Shown one piece after another: positions 1-12,100 of a DNA stretch of 64,000 nucleotides. The notes beneath the pieces are model-generated. The model saw nothing but the letters and a program-made list of their open reading frames with translations, was not told where the DNA came from and ran no database searches. The DNA lies in NCBI GenBank assembly GCA_028015205.1, contig CM051512.1, positions 22,351,139 to 22,415,138 on the forward strand. Reading direction: 5' to 3'. A program made the position numbers and the translations under genes. How positions within the stretch are numbered: the first letter of the stretch is position 1; every line of letters begins with the position of its first letter. This DNA comes from Mytilisepta virgata (taxonomy: Eukaryota > Mollusca > Bivalvia > Mytilida > Mytilidae).

Positions 1-1530
1 GTTATTCTGGACAATTTCCCAGTTCTGTATATATATGTAGTGGGCTCTGGCGTCTCGCTGTCCCAGCCAATTCTAAAACAGGCCGTTGACGTCAGAGTAA
101 ACTTTGACTATCTTTACTCTAAGTCTTGTCATGTTAAAAAAATGGATATGGAGTGAAAGCGCAAAATACAAACTGTATGTAACAAAACAAACACCCATAG
201 CTTACAACATGATCTTCAATGGTGGAAAACCACACCATGCCGCAAACCCTGAATTCCTGAGTAATTAGGTACCATAACATGTCAGAATATTAGGTAAATA
301 AACAGAAAAGTTAACCGAGATAAAAACATTTATGACCATTCTTTCCTGCCTTTGGACAGGCGCATAAAAAAACGGTGGGGTTAAACCAGTTTCGTGATTT
401 GCCATTTGTATTCAATCAAATATGTATTGCATTTTCCATTGATATCATTTTGGGAGGAAAGACATCAATATAACTAGGGACATATTGTGACCTTTCCTGT
501 TGTAACTTTTGTTTAGGTTATATGCTTCCGTTGGTCAGGATAAACGTGTTTCCGCTTTCCTTGTCAAGGATGGACTTTGAACAAAGGTAGACTTTTTACG
601 ATTTCTTAAATTTTCTGATCATATACGTTCTTATTATAACTATGCATTTGTTTTTTTAATAAAGGGATTCAGCATTTCCTGTAACTAATGGCGTCACAGA
701 ATTAATGTTTTTACATCGCAGAATAATTTATTATTGGATAAAAATTTTTTCGTCTATCATACCATAGACTAAATTTTCTTTTCTATACTACGACGTCATT
801 AAAGGGAATCCCGAAGTTTTAGACTCGAAACAACTGTTGGAATTAATTATAAGGATTGACAGTAATTTTGTTTTCAGTCTATTCGAAATAACTTCAATGC
901 ACATGATGATTTCTTTCACAGTAACTTTTATTCATTTATTCATTCATTCATTTTTTATTATTTATTTATTTATATTAGTATTACTTTTATAGTTACATGT
1001 ATCTATTTTTTTTACATTTATAAAAGAAAGAGATATGTGATACAAACCTTAAATCAGAAAAATACAAATAATATAAGATTGTTGTGCAAGCTTCTTGATA
1101 TAATGTTAGTACGTGTAGCTATTCAGTAGAACTCGTTATCTCAAAGCTCATCAAATATTCAATATTAAATAATTTAAGATAACAAGGGTAATGAGAATGT
1201 TCATGCGGGTCTCACTGTATCCAATTGCTACGTGTCTTTTTCATAAATGTATCAAATTAGTTTTTCAGGAATATATCAAAGGGTTCATAATAATAGGAGG
1301 TACCTTTTATTTCCAATAAATGTAATTCAACGCCTCAAACAGTTTAAAAGAACGGATTTTCTTTTTTTGTGTTTGTGCAATTCGTTAATTTTTGCATAAA
1401 GCATAACGTCATAACAAAGAAATCTGACGTTACTCGTCAAGTACAATTTGACCTCTGTTGACTTTTGCGATATTTTAAATTCGAATTTTGAAAAAAAAAA
1501 TCACGAAATTTTCATCAAGAAATCAGTTGC
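1..1530. other. Intergenic AT-rich DNA, no gene recognised
   Basis: I see no exon-like coding segment with splice sites here. The stretch from about 743 to 917 is one copy of a dispersed repeat that recurs at 18312-18560. A short run of ATTC/TTTA-type simple repeats lies near 928-975. The rest is unremarkable AT-rich sequence. Confidence 0.6.
743..917 (+). repeat. Dispersed repeat, half copy of a foldback element
   Basis: The block beginning TTTTTTCGTCTATCAT and running through a stretch that includes ACAGTAATTTTGTTTTCA matches 18312-18475 closely. The 18 kb copy continues into an inverted second arm; this copy appears to have only the left arm. Non-autonomous element of unknown superfamily. 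Confidence 0.6.
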
Positions 1531-1645
1531 CAGTGGCATAGCTTCCATTGAGGCAGTGAAGCAGTTGCCTCATCTAAAATTAAAATTCAATTTTTAACAA
1601 CTGCTATTTTCAAGATGGTTTATACAGTTGATCGTTTCCACTGTA
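1531..1645 (+). mobile_element. hAT-like terminal segment, plus orientation
   Basis: Starts CAGTGGCATAGCTTC, like the CAGTGGCGTA-type ends common in animal hAT elements. About 115 bp, through GATCGTTTCCAC, matches the reverse complement of 5745-5890. No 8-bp duplication matches between 1523-1530 and 5891-5898, so the two ends are probably separate decayed copies rather than one 4.4-kb element. Superfamily assignment is inference from the terminal motif. Confidence 0.4.
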
Positions 1646-2600
1646 ATATGGCTAAGTCTATATAAGCTGGAAAGAGAAATGAGTATAAAGGTCTCCCTCC
1701 TGTCTACGTTCTTTTTGGAAGACGAAGAAATATTTGCATCACCTTTAGAATGGGACAAGCTACTGGTGGCCGAAGTATATGGGTGGGATACACAGTACTT
1801 TTTCTATATCCAGTTAAATTTATACTCATTCTATAAAATAGTATGAAATTATTAGTTCAGAAATTCAAAATTGCAAAGAAAACTGAGTTAAAACATAGGT
1901 TTGTTAAGCTATTATATGCTAGTGACATACTAGTATACATATTAAGGTCTTTAGAAAGGCTTTTAAAGAATTTTTATATGATAAAATACATTTTTGAGTA
2001 ATTTTTTATTTTGTTTAGTTATTGCTTTCTTTAATCATTATTTTTTCCTCAAATTCTTTTTCTGTTTTCAAATTACTTTTTATATTTTGGAGCATCATAA
2101 ATCTCTATTCTTTATTTTTAAACAGTTCTTCTCCTTTGATTTATTTAAAGACTATTATTCTCAATTCTGTAATTATTTCATGGGAATGACAAATGACTTT
2201 GTAATACCAGGAATTGTTTCTTCAAATTCCTCAAATTTTACAAACATTTTTATTGAAACTATATGTACTTTAAAGCTGTACAGTCAATCGAAATATCGTA
2301 AGTTAAATGGCCAATAATGGTTTTTCTGTAAACTTTAAATAATGTTAAAAAAATAACAATCCAAAGATACTTACATTAGATATAGTAAATTTATACTATG
2401 CTGTATACAATGCATTTCAAGGAGTTACCTCTCATCAGCAGCATTAAAACCGAAACATTTGGAAGATCAAAAACCAAACTTATTTTAAAACAAGAAGTAC
2501 TCATAGCCAAAAATACCGAAATAGGAAGCCAAATATCAGCTAAGGAGATCTACCATGTGTAATACAAGGAATGAACCCTTAGTAATTCTATTAATTTTGA
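1646..2600. other. Intergenic AT-rich DNA, no supported gene
   Basis: Two open frames exist (1628-1846 and 1994-2317, plus strand). They are low-complexity, rich in F, I and L, have no recognisable domain, and lack flanking splice signals or homologous copies. I treat them as chance ORFs. Confidence 0.5.
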
Positions 2601-2639
2601 ATTGTGCTAAATACTGGTAATTTCTATAACAAATCAATG

Positions 2640-3895
2640 AATAATCTGACGACTGGGTTGGCGAATACCCTCGGGGACCTACAGCCACTACAAAAAGTGT
2701 ATTTGTATAATACGGATTTATGGATTGCAAGTATTAAACTATACAAAACTAGAGGATCCATGGATCTTGTATCGGTCTTCTAGCTTTAATGCATAACTCT
2801 TCGCTCGGTAAGAACAAATGTTCAGATTAATTGGTTTACCAGCGACAAAGAAACAAGGAACCTTCAAGTAATATTTAGTTTCAACTCGTTCAGCAGTTCT
2901 CAAGACGGTCTTTCTATAGATTTCCCATAGGAACCAAAGTAAAACTAATTCCCTCACAGACCGAAATACTGGATTGCCTATCGCCAACAAAGTAAAAACT
3001 CTCAGTCAGTACCTCAGAAGGAACCTTCAAGCCATATTAGGGTTCAGCTGGTTAGATGAGCAGTTCTAAAGGATATTTGTCTTTATATTTCCCATAGGGT
3101 CCGATATAATACCAAGTCCAACGCTGGTAACCATATTGGTTGTCTGATTCCCAACAAAGTAACAACTCTCAGTCAGTACCTCACAAGGAACCTTCAAGCC
3201 ATATTTGCTCAAGAAAAAGGATTTTTCTATCTAATTCCTATAGGGTCCAATGTAAAACTAAGTCCCCCAATGCCATCCATAGTGGTTGGCAGATCGCCAA
3301 TAATGTAACAACTCTCGAACAGTACCTCACAAGGAACTTTCAAGCAGTATTTGGTATCAATTACTAGTATATCAGTGGTTCTCAAGAAGAATATTTTTCT
3401 ATATATTTCCCATAGGGTCCTATCTGGTTCCAAATTGGCAGTCTTATTGATCGGCAACAAAGTAACAAGTCTTGGTCAGTATCTCACGAGGAAGCTTCTT
3501 GTTATATTTTGATTTAAATTCCTTTGGTGGCCACAAGAAGAATAATTTTAATGATTTTCCTCAAATTTTCTATTTTTCGTAGCGGTGGTGGCCATGTTTG
3601 ATTAAGGTTGCGGTCATCAACCATACTTCTGAAAGGGGATTACTAATGTGTCATTTCTCCAAATGATTGTATTGAATTTTTTACTGATTTTATCCCTATG
3701 TTCAATTTTTAGTAACAGCCGACACGGCGGATGGTTGGTGGGACCACCAGTAACAAACTTTAAACAAATGTAGATACCTTATCGGTAATTAAGAGCAAGT
3801 CTAGCTTCAATTGGCTCAGTGGTTTCAGAGAAGATCTTTCAAAAAGTTTACGGACGACAGACGGCAAATGATGGCCCTAGATAACTAAAAATAAT
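2640..3895. repeat. Tandem ~155-bp repeats ending in a pearl/Helentron-like tail
   Basis: About four diverged units of roughly 150-160 bp share AAAGTAACAACTCTCAGTCA, CACAAGGAACCTTCAAGC and TTTCCCATAGGGTCC. They are followed by a terminal segment with GGTGGTGGCCATGTT and GGACGACAGACGGCAAATGA near 3852-3875. The same unit and tail types occur at 6831-8060 and 10456-11316, so this is a dispersed family with internal tandem repeats. Small ORFs here are shadows of the repeat. Confidence 0.6.
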
Positions 3896-5160
3896 GAAAA
3901 AAGTAAAAAACTCGTTAAAATTAAATTTGTTTAAAGTCCTTGAGAAGCACCCATAAACAGGATTTCAAATCATTAAAAAATAATTTTCCGTGATTATTTT
4001 TAGAAAGTGATAATTGCTCGGATATAACTTATTATTGAAACTCAAAATAACTTAATGAAGAAAATTAAAATGACACATATGACATTTGCATATTTTAAGT
4101 TTCAGATCCCGTTCTATATAATGTTACGTTTCTTAGAGACAGAGAGGATCGGAGAATAATGAGTTAATAGAGAACTAATGTGTATTTGTCGCTGCTTAAA
4201 ACACCTTAAGGATGATCGCTGGTCTGCCAGGAAATAAATAGGATTTGAAATAGGTGTTTTAGTTTGAGAGAACATATAAATAGTAAACAAATAAGCAAGA
4301 AAAAAATATAGGTTCATGTGCTCATTTTAGAGCTATAAGACCTTAAAATTTGCAGAAAATGGGTTTTCTCTGGATTTTTCATTGTCTTTGCATTGACAAC
4401 TCTATCTTTCACAGATGTATGAAAAAATAAAAAGGATTTCATAAAATTTTGTCAAATACCATTTTAAGGTATATATGATTGAATTATAAAAGAAAAAGTG
4501 GGGGATCATGGGCAAAAAAATTCATGTTTAAGAAATGGATAAAACCCGAGGATTCCGAAAATCTGACAAAAAGACCAAAACATGACCAGCGAGTATCCTT
4601 AAGCAAATAGTAATTTCGCGTAGGGAACATACCTTTAAGTTTATTGCAACAATAAACTCAGTCTTAGAATTCTCTGACGCCAAACGGCCTGTCTTTAGAA
4701 TTGGCTGCGTCCGTTCTGCTACAGAATATCAGATCGTACTCCGTATATTAAACTGGGAAAACATCGAACAACATTTAACAATGTTTTTCGAATTCCAAAT
4801 TAATATTCCATCAAAAATACAAAATACGCAGTTTTTTCAAAGTGATTAGTTATATTGTTTATAATAAAAAGCTTCTTATATGAAATAATTTAAACGGAAA
4901 CACGACATTGAATAAATACTAAATGAAAAGAATATATCATCAATTGTAATTCTCGTGTGCTTTGCGACAGAAATATTACCAATTGACTTATATATTTGCT
5001 TATTTTCTTTTATCAATTTAAAGCTGTATAATTCAAATTTATACAAATTTTAATATTTCAGCCATCGGCTAATTATAATCGGAAAAGTACGTCACAAGAT
5101 GACATTTTTATAAAACGGCCTCGTGTGAACGCAATACGTTTTAAAAAACGTTTCGAAAAC
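3896..5160. other. Intergenic AT-rich DNA, nothing recognised
   Basis: No exon, RNA gene or clear repeat was identified by eye. The ORF at 4114-4317 (minus) is AT-rich with no family resemblance. Confidence 0.5.
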
Positions 5161-5169
5161 GTTTTACGT

Positions 5170-5545
5170 GTGAGAACCCCCGGGGGGGTGTTAACTGCCT
5201 ATATAAACCTATACGACGAGGTGCGGAAAATTTGGTTGGTTTTTCATGATTTTTGGTATTAATTCGGGGTATATTTTCAAAAACTAATATTTATTCGGGT
5301 CGTATTTACACAAAGTTTGCGTGCTATTCAATTCCTCAGATATTTAATTATAAACATCAGTTTTAATTCGGGTGTGCTTTTTCGATATGGCCATTTGTCG
5401 GGTAGATATTTTCATCAAAATTATTTTTTCCGGTATATTATTGACATGTACTCTAGTATTTGCTCGGATACCTTTTCTTAAGCAATTTCTACACACCCCC
5501 GTCAAAAATCCAGATTTAACCCCCCCCTCCCAACGGGGGTGTGAA
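5170..5545. repeat. Segment bounded by inverted C/G runs
   Basis: The segment begins AACCCCCGGGGGGGTGTTAA and ends near TTAACCCCCCCCTCCC followed by CGGGGGTGTGAA. These are loosely inverted ends around about 350 bp of AT-rich DNA with repeated 'TTCGGGT' phrases. It may be a decayed TIR element; no target duplication was found. Overlapping ORFs on both strands (5344-5553 and 5372-5641) have no recognisable domain. Confidence 0.3.
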
Positions 5546-5744
5546 CCCACCATGAGATATTGTAAATCCTACAAAGACATTCATACTGATGATTATTACA
5601 TTGTTAATGTCATTCCAATTCAGAAGTTAAGCACAGCATGAAGAAATTTTGGCTTATTTCTCTTTCTACATACTTCAATTCATTTGGTCTAGGATTTCCA
5701 GAGGAAACAGGAACTGTATATGAAGTTAGTATTATATGATCCCT

Positions 5745-5890
5745 GGTGGAAACGATCATATGCAGATAACCATTGTAGAAAAGAGCATTGATTAAAATTA
5801 TGAGTAAATTTTAAATTTAAGACTTTAACGGTTTCAAAAAAGTTTTAGGTGAGGCCTCTTCCTTCTGCCTCAATAGAAACTACGCCACTG
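5745..5890 (-). mobile_element. hAT-like terminal segment, minus orientation
   Basis: On the minus strand it begins CAGTGGCGTAGTTTC at 5890 and runs to GATCGTTTCCACC, matching 1531-1645. The adjoining GAACTGTATATGAAG...ATGATCCCTG (5710-5744) recurs at 63496-63531. Non-autonomous element end. Confidence 0.4.
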
Positions 5891-6825
5891 GAACAATACT
5901 TAAAACTATATAAAAAAATTGGAAATTACGACGTTTATAAATGTGAAGCATATAAGGCTTTGTGATAGAAAATAAATGTGTTACGTGCAATAAAAAAACA
6001 CGGTTACAGACATACAGTGGACAGATTCATCAGTTGTATACATGGAGTGCACTCTGTAGTACGAAATCTAAATCAGACCGTTTCACTCAAGAAGAATCTT
6101 GCACTACAATAATCTATTATGGGCTTCCCCAGAAGGAACCGTTCCAATATAGTGTTGTCTGGTGAGGTAAAGTCCCCGAGCCGTCTATACCAGACACCAC
6201 TATTGGAAAACTGTTCCTTAGGTTAAAGTCCATAATACATTTCGTACATAATATGTCATTTTAGGTATAGTGGTTTATAGTATAGTATAGTATTCATTTC
6301 AACATGTACTATAAACAAAAGCAAATTGTTAACATTTTGAAATCAATAATCACTAAACGTGCCAAACCTTGTCCTTGGCAGCTCAGTCGTTTTGTAGCAA
6401 ACGATAACTAATTGTTACGCCCTCTATCAAAGGGGAATAATCGCAACTAAAAAACTTTTAAAAAAATTGTGGGAAAATAAGTAGTCCTGTCGTTAGGTAT
6501 AGTGCAATGGTAGTAAAGATTTACAAAAGTTTGATTGGTATGTAATTTTTACCTTTTTTTATTAAACTAATAAACATTTAATTGGAAAGGGGTAAGTTAA
6601 CTTTTTATAGCTTAATACTATCTATCTTGGTGTATCCTTTCTGGTATTGCTTCTGTCCTTAGATAGTGTTTGGCTTGAAAATTTCTTATAATCTGGGATT
6701 TGAATTATTGAATTGTTTTCTGTTTTCCAGTTTAGACTCAAATATTTATAGTAGTGTATATAGTATTGACCTAGTTAAATATCGACGTAATATACTTACA
6801 TCTTAAGGTTGTTGACTTTACTTCA
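5891..6825. other. Intergenic DNA, nothing firmly recognised
   Basis: A weak inverted pair flanks about 90 bp near 6110-6235 (ATAATCTATTATGGGCTT... and ...AAAGTCCATAATACAT), with TTCC-type arms around CCAATATAGTGTTGTCTGG and CCAGACACCACTATTGG. This is probably a small foldback element. No gene seen. Confidence 0.4.
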
Positions 6826-6830
6826 TACCA

Positions 6831-8060
6831 GAGGCTCCCAGGAGCCTGTATCGCTCACCTATTATTTCCATAATTAAGAATGCAAACAACAGTTTCGTAT
6901 AAAATTCCAGTGATTTTTCCCTAAATATATTATGTCATAGGTATGGAATTCCCTCTATTTATAAGTTCTAGATATTGATTTCTGATTGTTTTTTGGTTTC
7001 ATTATTTAAATCAGAGTCTTGGCTTTATTTTAAGTTTACAAAAATGCATGAAATGTAAAAAAGTAATTATTTTCATAAAAGTTTTATTAATGGGATACTA
7101 CTCTGAAAACATCCAAAAATAGTGTAGGAGAAAACACAACATTTTTATACCACTTCATGTTGCAATTTTAAAAGGCGGTGAATGTACCCTGAAACTACAT
7201 GTGCTGAAACCAGTTGAATGTGTACTTTGGGAAACACATATACTCAGTTCTCTAAATTATGCAGGAGTCTTTGCTAGGATGCTCTGAGGTTGGTCTGTTT
7301 TTGAAATATTTGAAGGGGGGAGGCCTATTTTTTGTCAGTTATCTTTCTGTAATGGTAAGAATTTGGAAAGGAATTCCTTAAAAATACTTGTATACAGTGA
7401 AAGCTTGAAGAAATATGTTTTATTTGATATATGGTTGTCTATGGGTATATGATACAGCCAATTGTCCAGCTATCAATCTTTTGAGTATGTTCCTTCAATT
7501 CATGACGTCATGAAAAGTTCTAAAAAAACTGTTGTGTGCACTCTAAGTCCCCCACTGGTCAAAATTTTGGATGACAGATCACCACAAAAGTAACAACACT
7601 TGGTATGCACCTCTTAAGGAACACTCAATTTATGTTTGGTTTCAATCCATTCAGTGGTTCTCTAGAAGAAGATTTTTGTATGTATTTTCCCATAGGTTCC
7701 TATGTTAAACTAAGTCCACTGCTGGTGGCCATCTTGGATGACGGATCAGCAACAAAGTAAACACTTGGTCAGCACCTCATAAGGAACATTCATGCTATGT
7801 TTGGTTTCAATCCATTCAGCAGTTTTCTAGAAGAAGTTTTTGTATGTATTTCCCATAGGGTTCTATGTTAAATTAAGTCTCCCACTGGCAGCCATCTTGG
7901 ATGACAGATCGGCAGCAAAATTATAAATTTGGTACAGGACCACCATACAATCATTCAGGCATATTATCTGTCCAGATCATTTCACATGAGAAGATTTTAA
8001 TGAGCTTTTGATCTAATGGTGTCTGTCAGAACTGTTCAACTTAAATTCCCATAATAGCTC
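6831..8060 (+). mobile_element. Pearl/Helentron-like element with tandem repeats
   Basis: The left end has a palindrome (AGGCTCCCAGGAGCCT, 6832-6847) followed by TCGCTCACCT. The same layout (palindrome, then TCGCTCACCTG) starts the element at 10464. The interior from about 7560 has roughly three ~155-bp units with CTTGGTCAGCACCTCATAAG-type and TTTCCCATAGGGTTC phrases. No transposase or Rep/Hel ORF is visible, so it is non-autonomous. The right end is not resolved. Confidence 0.5.
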
Positions 8061-9008
8061 ATTTCCTTAAAAAATGTGCATGAATGTAACAGAAATTTTG
8101 TTGATAAATGGGGGTCATCCAAAACAATTATAAACAAGTCTAAAATTTCAAATTAAATAATGTTACAGTTTAGGATGAATTTTACTTGGAAAAGGTCTGA
8201 GATTTTGTTTCTCTCAAAGATAATTAAAATGATTTTAAAATAATATCCTAATTGTCCTTTTTATGTATAATATAAAACAAATATTACACTATAGTGTAAT
8301 TTATATTTATCTTGAGATTCCAGTAATTATCCAAATTATTAAAACCTATCCTATAGGACTTGAATTTTAACCGTATTATTTTTGGAGACGAAGACATTGA
8401 TTTCATGCAAAATTCTTGATAGCAAAATTTGCAATTATTGAAAATGCAAAAAAAGCAAGCTTTGTATCCAAAAATTCAAAAACCGTTTTTCTCACTATTT
8501 TCTAAACTGAAAAGCTTAAATATCTTTTGATCAAATATTTATTTTTTGAGGAACAATTTCCATATGATTCAAAACTGTTTATTCTATGTAAAAACCTTGA
8601 ATTATCTGATTTATAATTTTGACCTCAAAGTAAGAACATCTTAATAATCCTATCATATTTAAATATACTTGTTAAAACAAGAAACATTACATTACATTTA
8701 GAAAAATGCTGATTAATATGGTTGAAAAATATTTTTACAATGATAAATTGTAGATTACCTACTCATTAAAACAATTAAAATATTTGAAATGAAGAAAACC
8801 AGTTGTACGAAGATTTATCAAAACGTTGACCTCTTAAAGTACTGTAATTCTAACAACCTTTTTTCAATATTTACTTTGTATCTGACAAATTTCAGTAATG
8901 CCATCAATGCCATTCAGAATTGTTTTCTACCTGCAAAATCACAAATTCTGAATCATACAATGAGCGCATAAATTATTTAATAACACAATATTGGTTTCAT
9001 GTCAACTA
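8061..9008. other. RNGTT 3' flank / probable 3' UTR
   Basis: This lies downstream of the RNGTT stop on the minus strand. Possible poly(A) signals on the minus strand are ATTAAA (about 8981-8976) and AATAAA (8583-8578). Without transcript data I cannot choose between them. The 60-residue plus ORF at 8789-8971 has no recognisable content. Confidence 0.35.
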
Positions 9009-9142
9009 TCATCGTCTGGGCATTTTAGCCGGAGGGGGCATAAGTTCACTAGGTTTCTTCTGTGGGGGCATGTAGCGTTCAACTTCGACGACTTGAAATA
9101 AAATTTCTTTGGTGACAGGTGACCTTATACTCTCCCAGACAC
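9009..9142 (-). CDS. RNGTT: RNGTT coding exon 17 (last, with stop)
   Basis: Acceptor ATTTTCAG precedes GTGTCTGGG; the exon completes residue 548 and ends CCC AGA CGA TGA. It encodes the tail [15 protein letters not shown]... followed by a proline-rich end ([12 protein letters not shown]), matching the conserved SxPVTKE and ELMPPPP segments of animal capping enzymes. Stop codon at 9009-9011. Confidence 0.93.
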
Positions 9143-12100
9143 CTGAAAATCAATATAAATATTAAATTAATGATTATATTTATAATAAATCTACAGCTGA
9201 AATGGATGTATATGGAATGTAAGACTATTAATATCTTTCATACAAAGAGATGTGGGATATGGAATTCCACCTGATGGGTCACATTTTATTATGACAGACG
9301 TGAGGCTTGCAAATAAAACTGTATAATAAACAGCAAATCAAACTTTCCTTCATCACTGTTTTGAGCCCCCAAGACAACCTCCCAGCAACAAAAGCAGCTC
9401 CATGCCCACCAAACTAATAACCAAATTTTTCCATATGAAAATCCAGTAAAACTAGAAAATGTGTCTATAAGACACGGATGGCCCCCTACCCCCCATAAAA
9501 ACAATCTAGGTGTTGCTGAACTGTGTTGTATTATACAAGAGGACTATAGTGGTGATATATCATTGATATATTACCATAGGTTTCTGAGAAATGAGCCTAA
9601 ATGCACAACTTAACCAAAGTCACTGAAGCATGAAATCTAGGTCATAGCGACCCAAGTGAAGTGTTGTTGAACTACGTTGTACTATATAAGAGGACTGTAG
9701 TGGTGTGAAATCAGATATATTACTATAGGTTTCAGAAAAATGAACCTAAATGCAAAACTTAACCAAATTCACTGAAGCATGAAATGTAGCTCATAGTGAC
9801 CCAAGTGTTGCTGAACTGTGTTGTACTATACCAGAGGACTGTAGTGGTGAAATATCATTGATATATTACTATAGGTTTCAGAGAAATGAACCTAAACGCA
9901 AAACTTAACCAAAGTCACTGAAGCATGAAATGCAGGTCATAGCGACCCAAGTGTTGCTGAACTGTGTTGTACTATACCAGAGGACTGTAGTGGTGAAATA
10001 TCATAGATATATTACAATAGGTTTCTGAGAAAGGGAGCTAAACACAAAACTTAACAGAATCAGGACGGACAGACAAGGGTAAATCTATATGCCCCAGCCA
10101 CATTTGTGGCGGGGCATAAAAATAAATGTTACCCAAAAACGTGACAATGAATACATCACAAGAGACAATTATGTCTTCATAATGGAGAAAAAGTCTACTG
10201 TTTATGTAAGTATGTGTCTATTACCCTTACACATCCAATGGTGAGTTTTCCACTAAAAATATTTCTTTATTATAATATTTGTCATAATAATAAAATCAAA
10301 CAGGGGTGTGCAATGTCAACAGTTACTGAAGATTACATGAAAATTTAATGAAAATCCATTTACTGGTCTAAGATAATACAAAGTGTGACAATGGCTCTGG
10401 TGGCAAAAAAGACAACAGATAATGATTCCTAAAAGACAAATCCGCTACGCAGGCAACGAAAAACTAGAGGCCCTCTAGAAAATGTATCGCTCACCTGTAT
10501 TTAAATTTTTACCTTTAGCAGGACTAAAAAGTTAACTGTTGCAGTCAGTTTGGCAGTTTTTTCTATAGGGTCCTATATTAAAGTTAGTTCAGCTGTGGTG
10601 GCCATCTTGGTTGACAATCCAGGTGATCTGACACATTTCTGAAAGAGGACCATCTAAGGACCATTGCTACCAAGTCTGCTTCCAATTGGTTAAGTGGTTT
10701 TAGATAAGAAGATTTTTCATTGAATTTTCCCATATGTCCCTATGTTAAACTAAGTTTGGCTGCGGTGGCCATCTTGGTTAAAAGTCCGGGTCACCAGACA
10801 TACATGTACTTCTGAAAGAGAACCTCCTAAGCATGTAAGGACCATTACTGTCAAGTTTGGTTCCAACTGGCCTTGTAGTTTCATAAAAAAATATTTTTAT
10901 AATAATATTCAAGATAATAACCTAAAACTGCAAAATTTCCTTAAAATTAACAATTCATGGGCAATAACCCATCAAAGGGATGACGGATTCATCTGAAAAT
11001 TTCATGGCAGGAAGATCTTGACCTGATGAACATTTTTACCCTGTCAGTTTTACTCTAAATGCTTTAGTTTTTGAGATATCAGCCAAACACTGCAGTTTAC
11101 CCCTAAGTTCTATTTTTAGCCATGTCGGCCATGTTGGTTGACAGGCGGGGTCATCGGACATATTTTTTAAACTAAATTCCCTAATGATGCTTATGGCCAA
11201 GTTTGGTTCCATTTGGCCCTGTAGTTTCATAGGAGAAGAGTTTTGTAAAAGTTAATGGACGATGGACACCAAGTGATGAGAATAGCTCACTTGACCCTTT
11301 GGGTCAGGTGAGCTAAAAATTTATCTAATACTCTACCTTGAGCTGTTTTAATGCTATTAGGAAATGATTTATCTACTCTTTGTCTCATATAAAGCCACTG
11401 CTGTCCATCCCATGAACATTCAATAATCTTTCCATCTAATTCCTTCAGATCTTTTGTATACTGAAATAACCAAATAAACATAATCAAATACACATCCTTG
11501 ACAAAATACATCCGGCCATTTATTTTTAATTAGTTGGTTTGCGGATTTTTTAAAAAAAAATGTGTGAGTCTTCCAAGGAAGACATGTGTCGCCTGCGGAC
11601 GTCAATTTTTACAAAAGATATTAAAATTTTCTAAAAATGAAATATATATGCACACCTTTGCATTAAGGTTAATGCACAGTGGAAGTTTCATCAAATTCCT
11701 TTGAGCGGTTATGGAGTAGTAGAGGATAGAAGTTTTTTTACCCCCCCCCCCCCCCCTTTTTTCAAAAATGTCAATTTTTAGAGGAAAAAAATTAAAATTT
11801 TCTGAAAATGAAATATATGTGCACACCTGTGCATTAAGGTTAATGCACAGAGAAAGTTTAATAAAATTCCTTTGAGCGGTTATGGAGTAGTTGAGGATAG
11901 AAGTTTTGACCCCCCCCCCTTTTTTTCAAAAATGTCAATTTTTAGAGGAAAAAAATTAAAATTTTCTAAAAATAAAATATATATGCACACCTGTGCATTA
12001 AGGTTAATGCACAGAGATAGTTTCATCAAATTCCGTTCAGTGGTTATGGAGTAGTTGAGGATAAAAGTTTTGCCCCCCCCCCCCTTTTTAGCAAAAATGT

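Larger units (their letters stand above)
9143..11336. other. RNGTT intron 16, filled with repeats
   Basis: The intron between exons 16 and 17 contains a ~148-bp tandem satellite (9500-10122) and a hairpin-ended element (10456-11316). The minus ORF at 9289-9504 lies before the satellite and has no recognisable domain. Confidence 0.7.

Noticed and set aside
1994..2317. 107-residue plus ORF
   Set aside because: Low-complexity F/I/L/N-rich translation of AT-rich DNA, no splice sites or domain.
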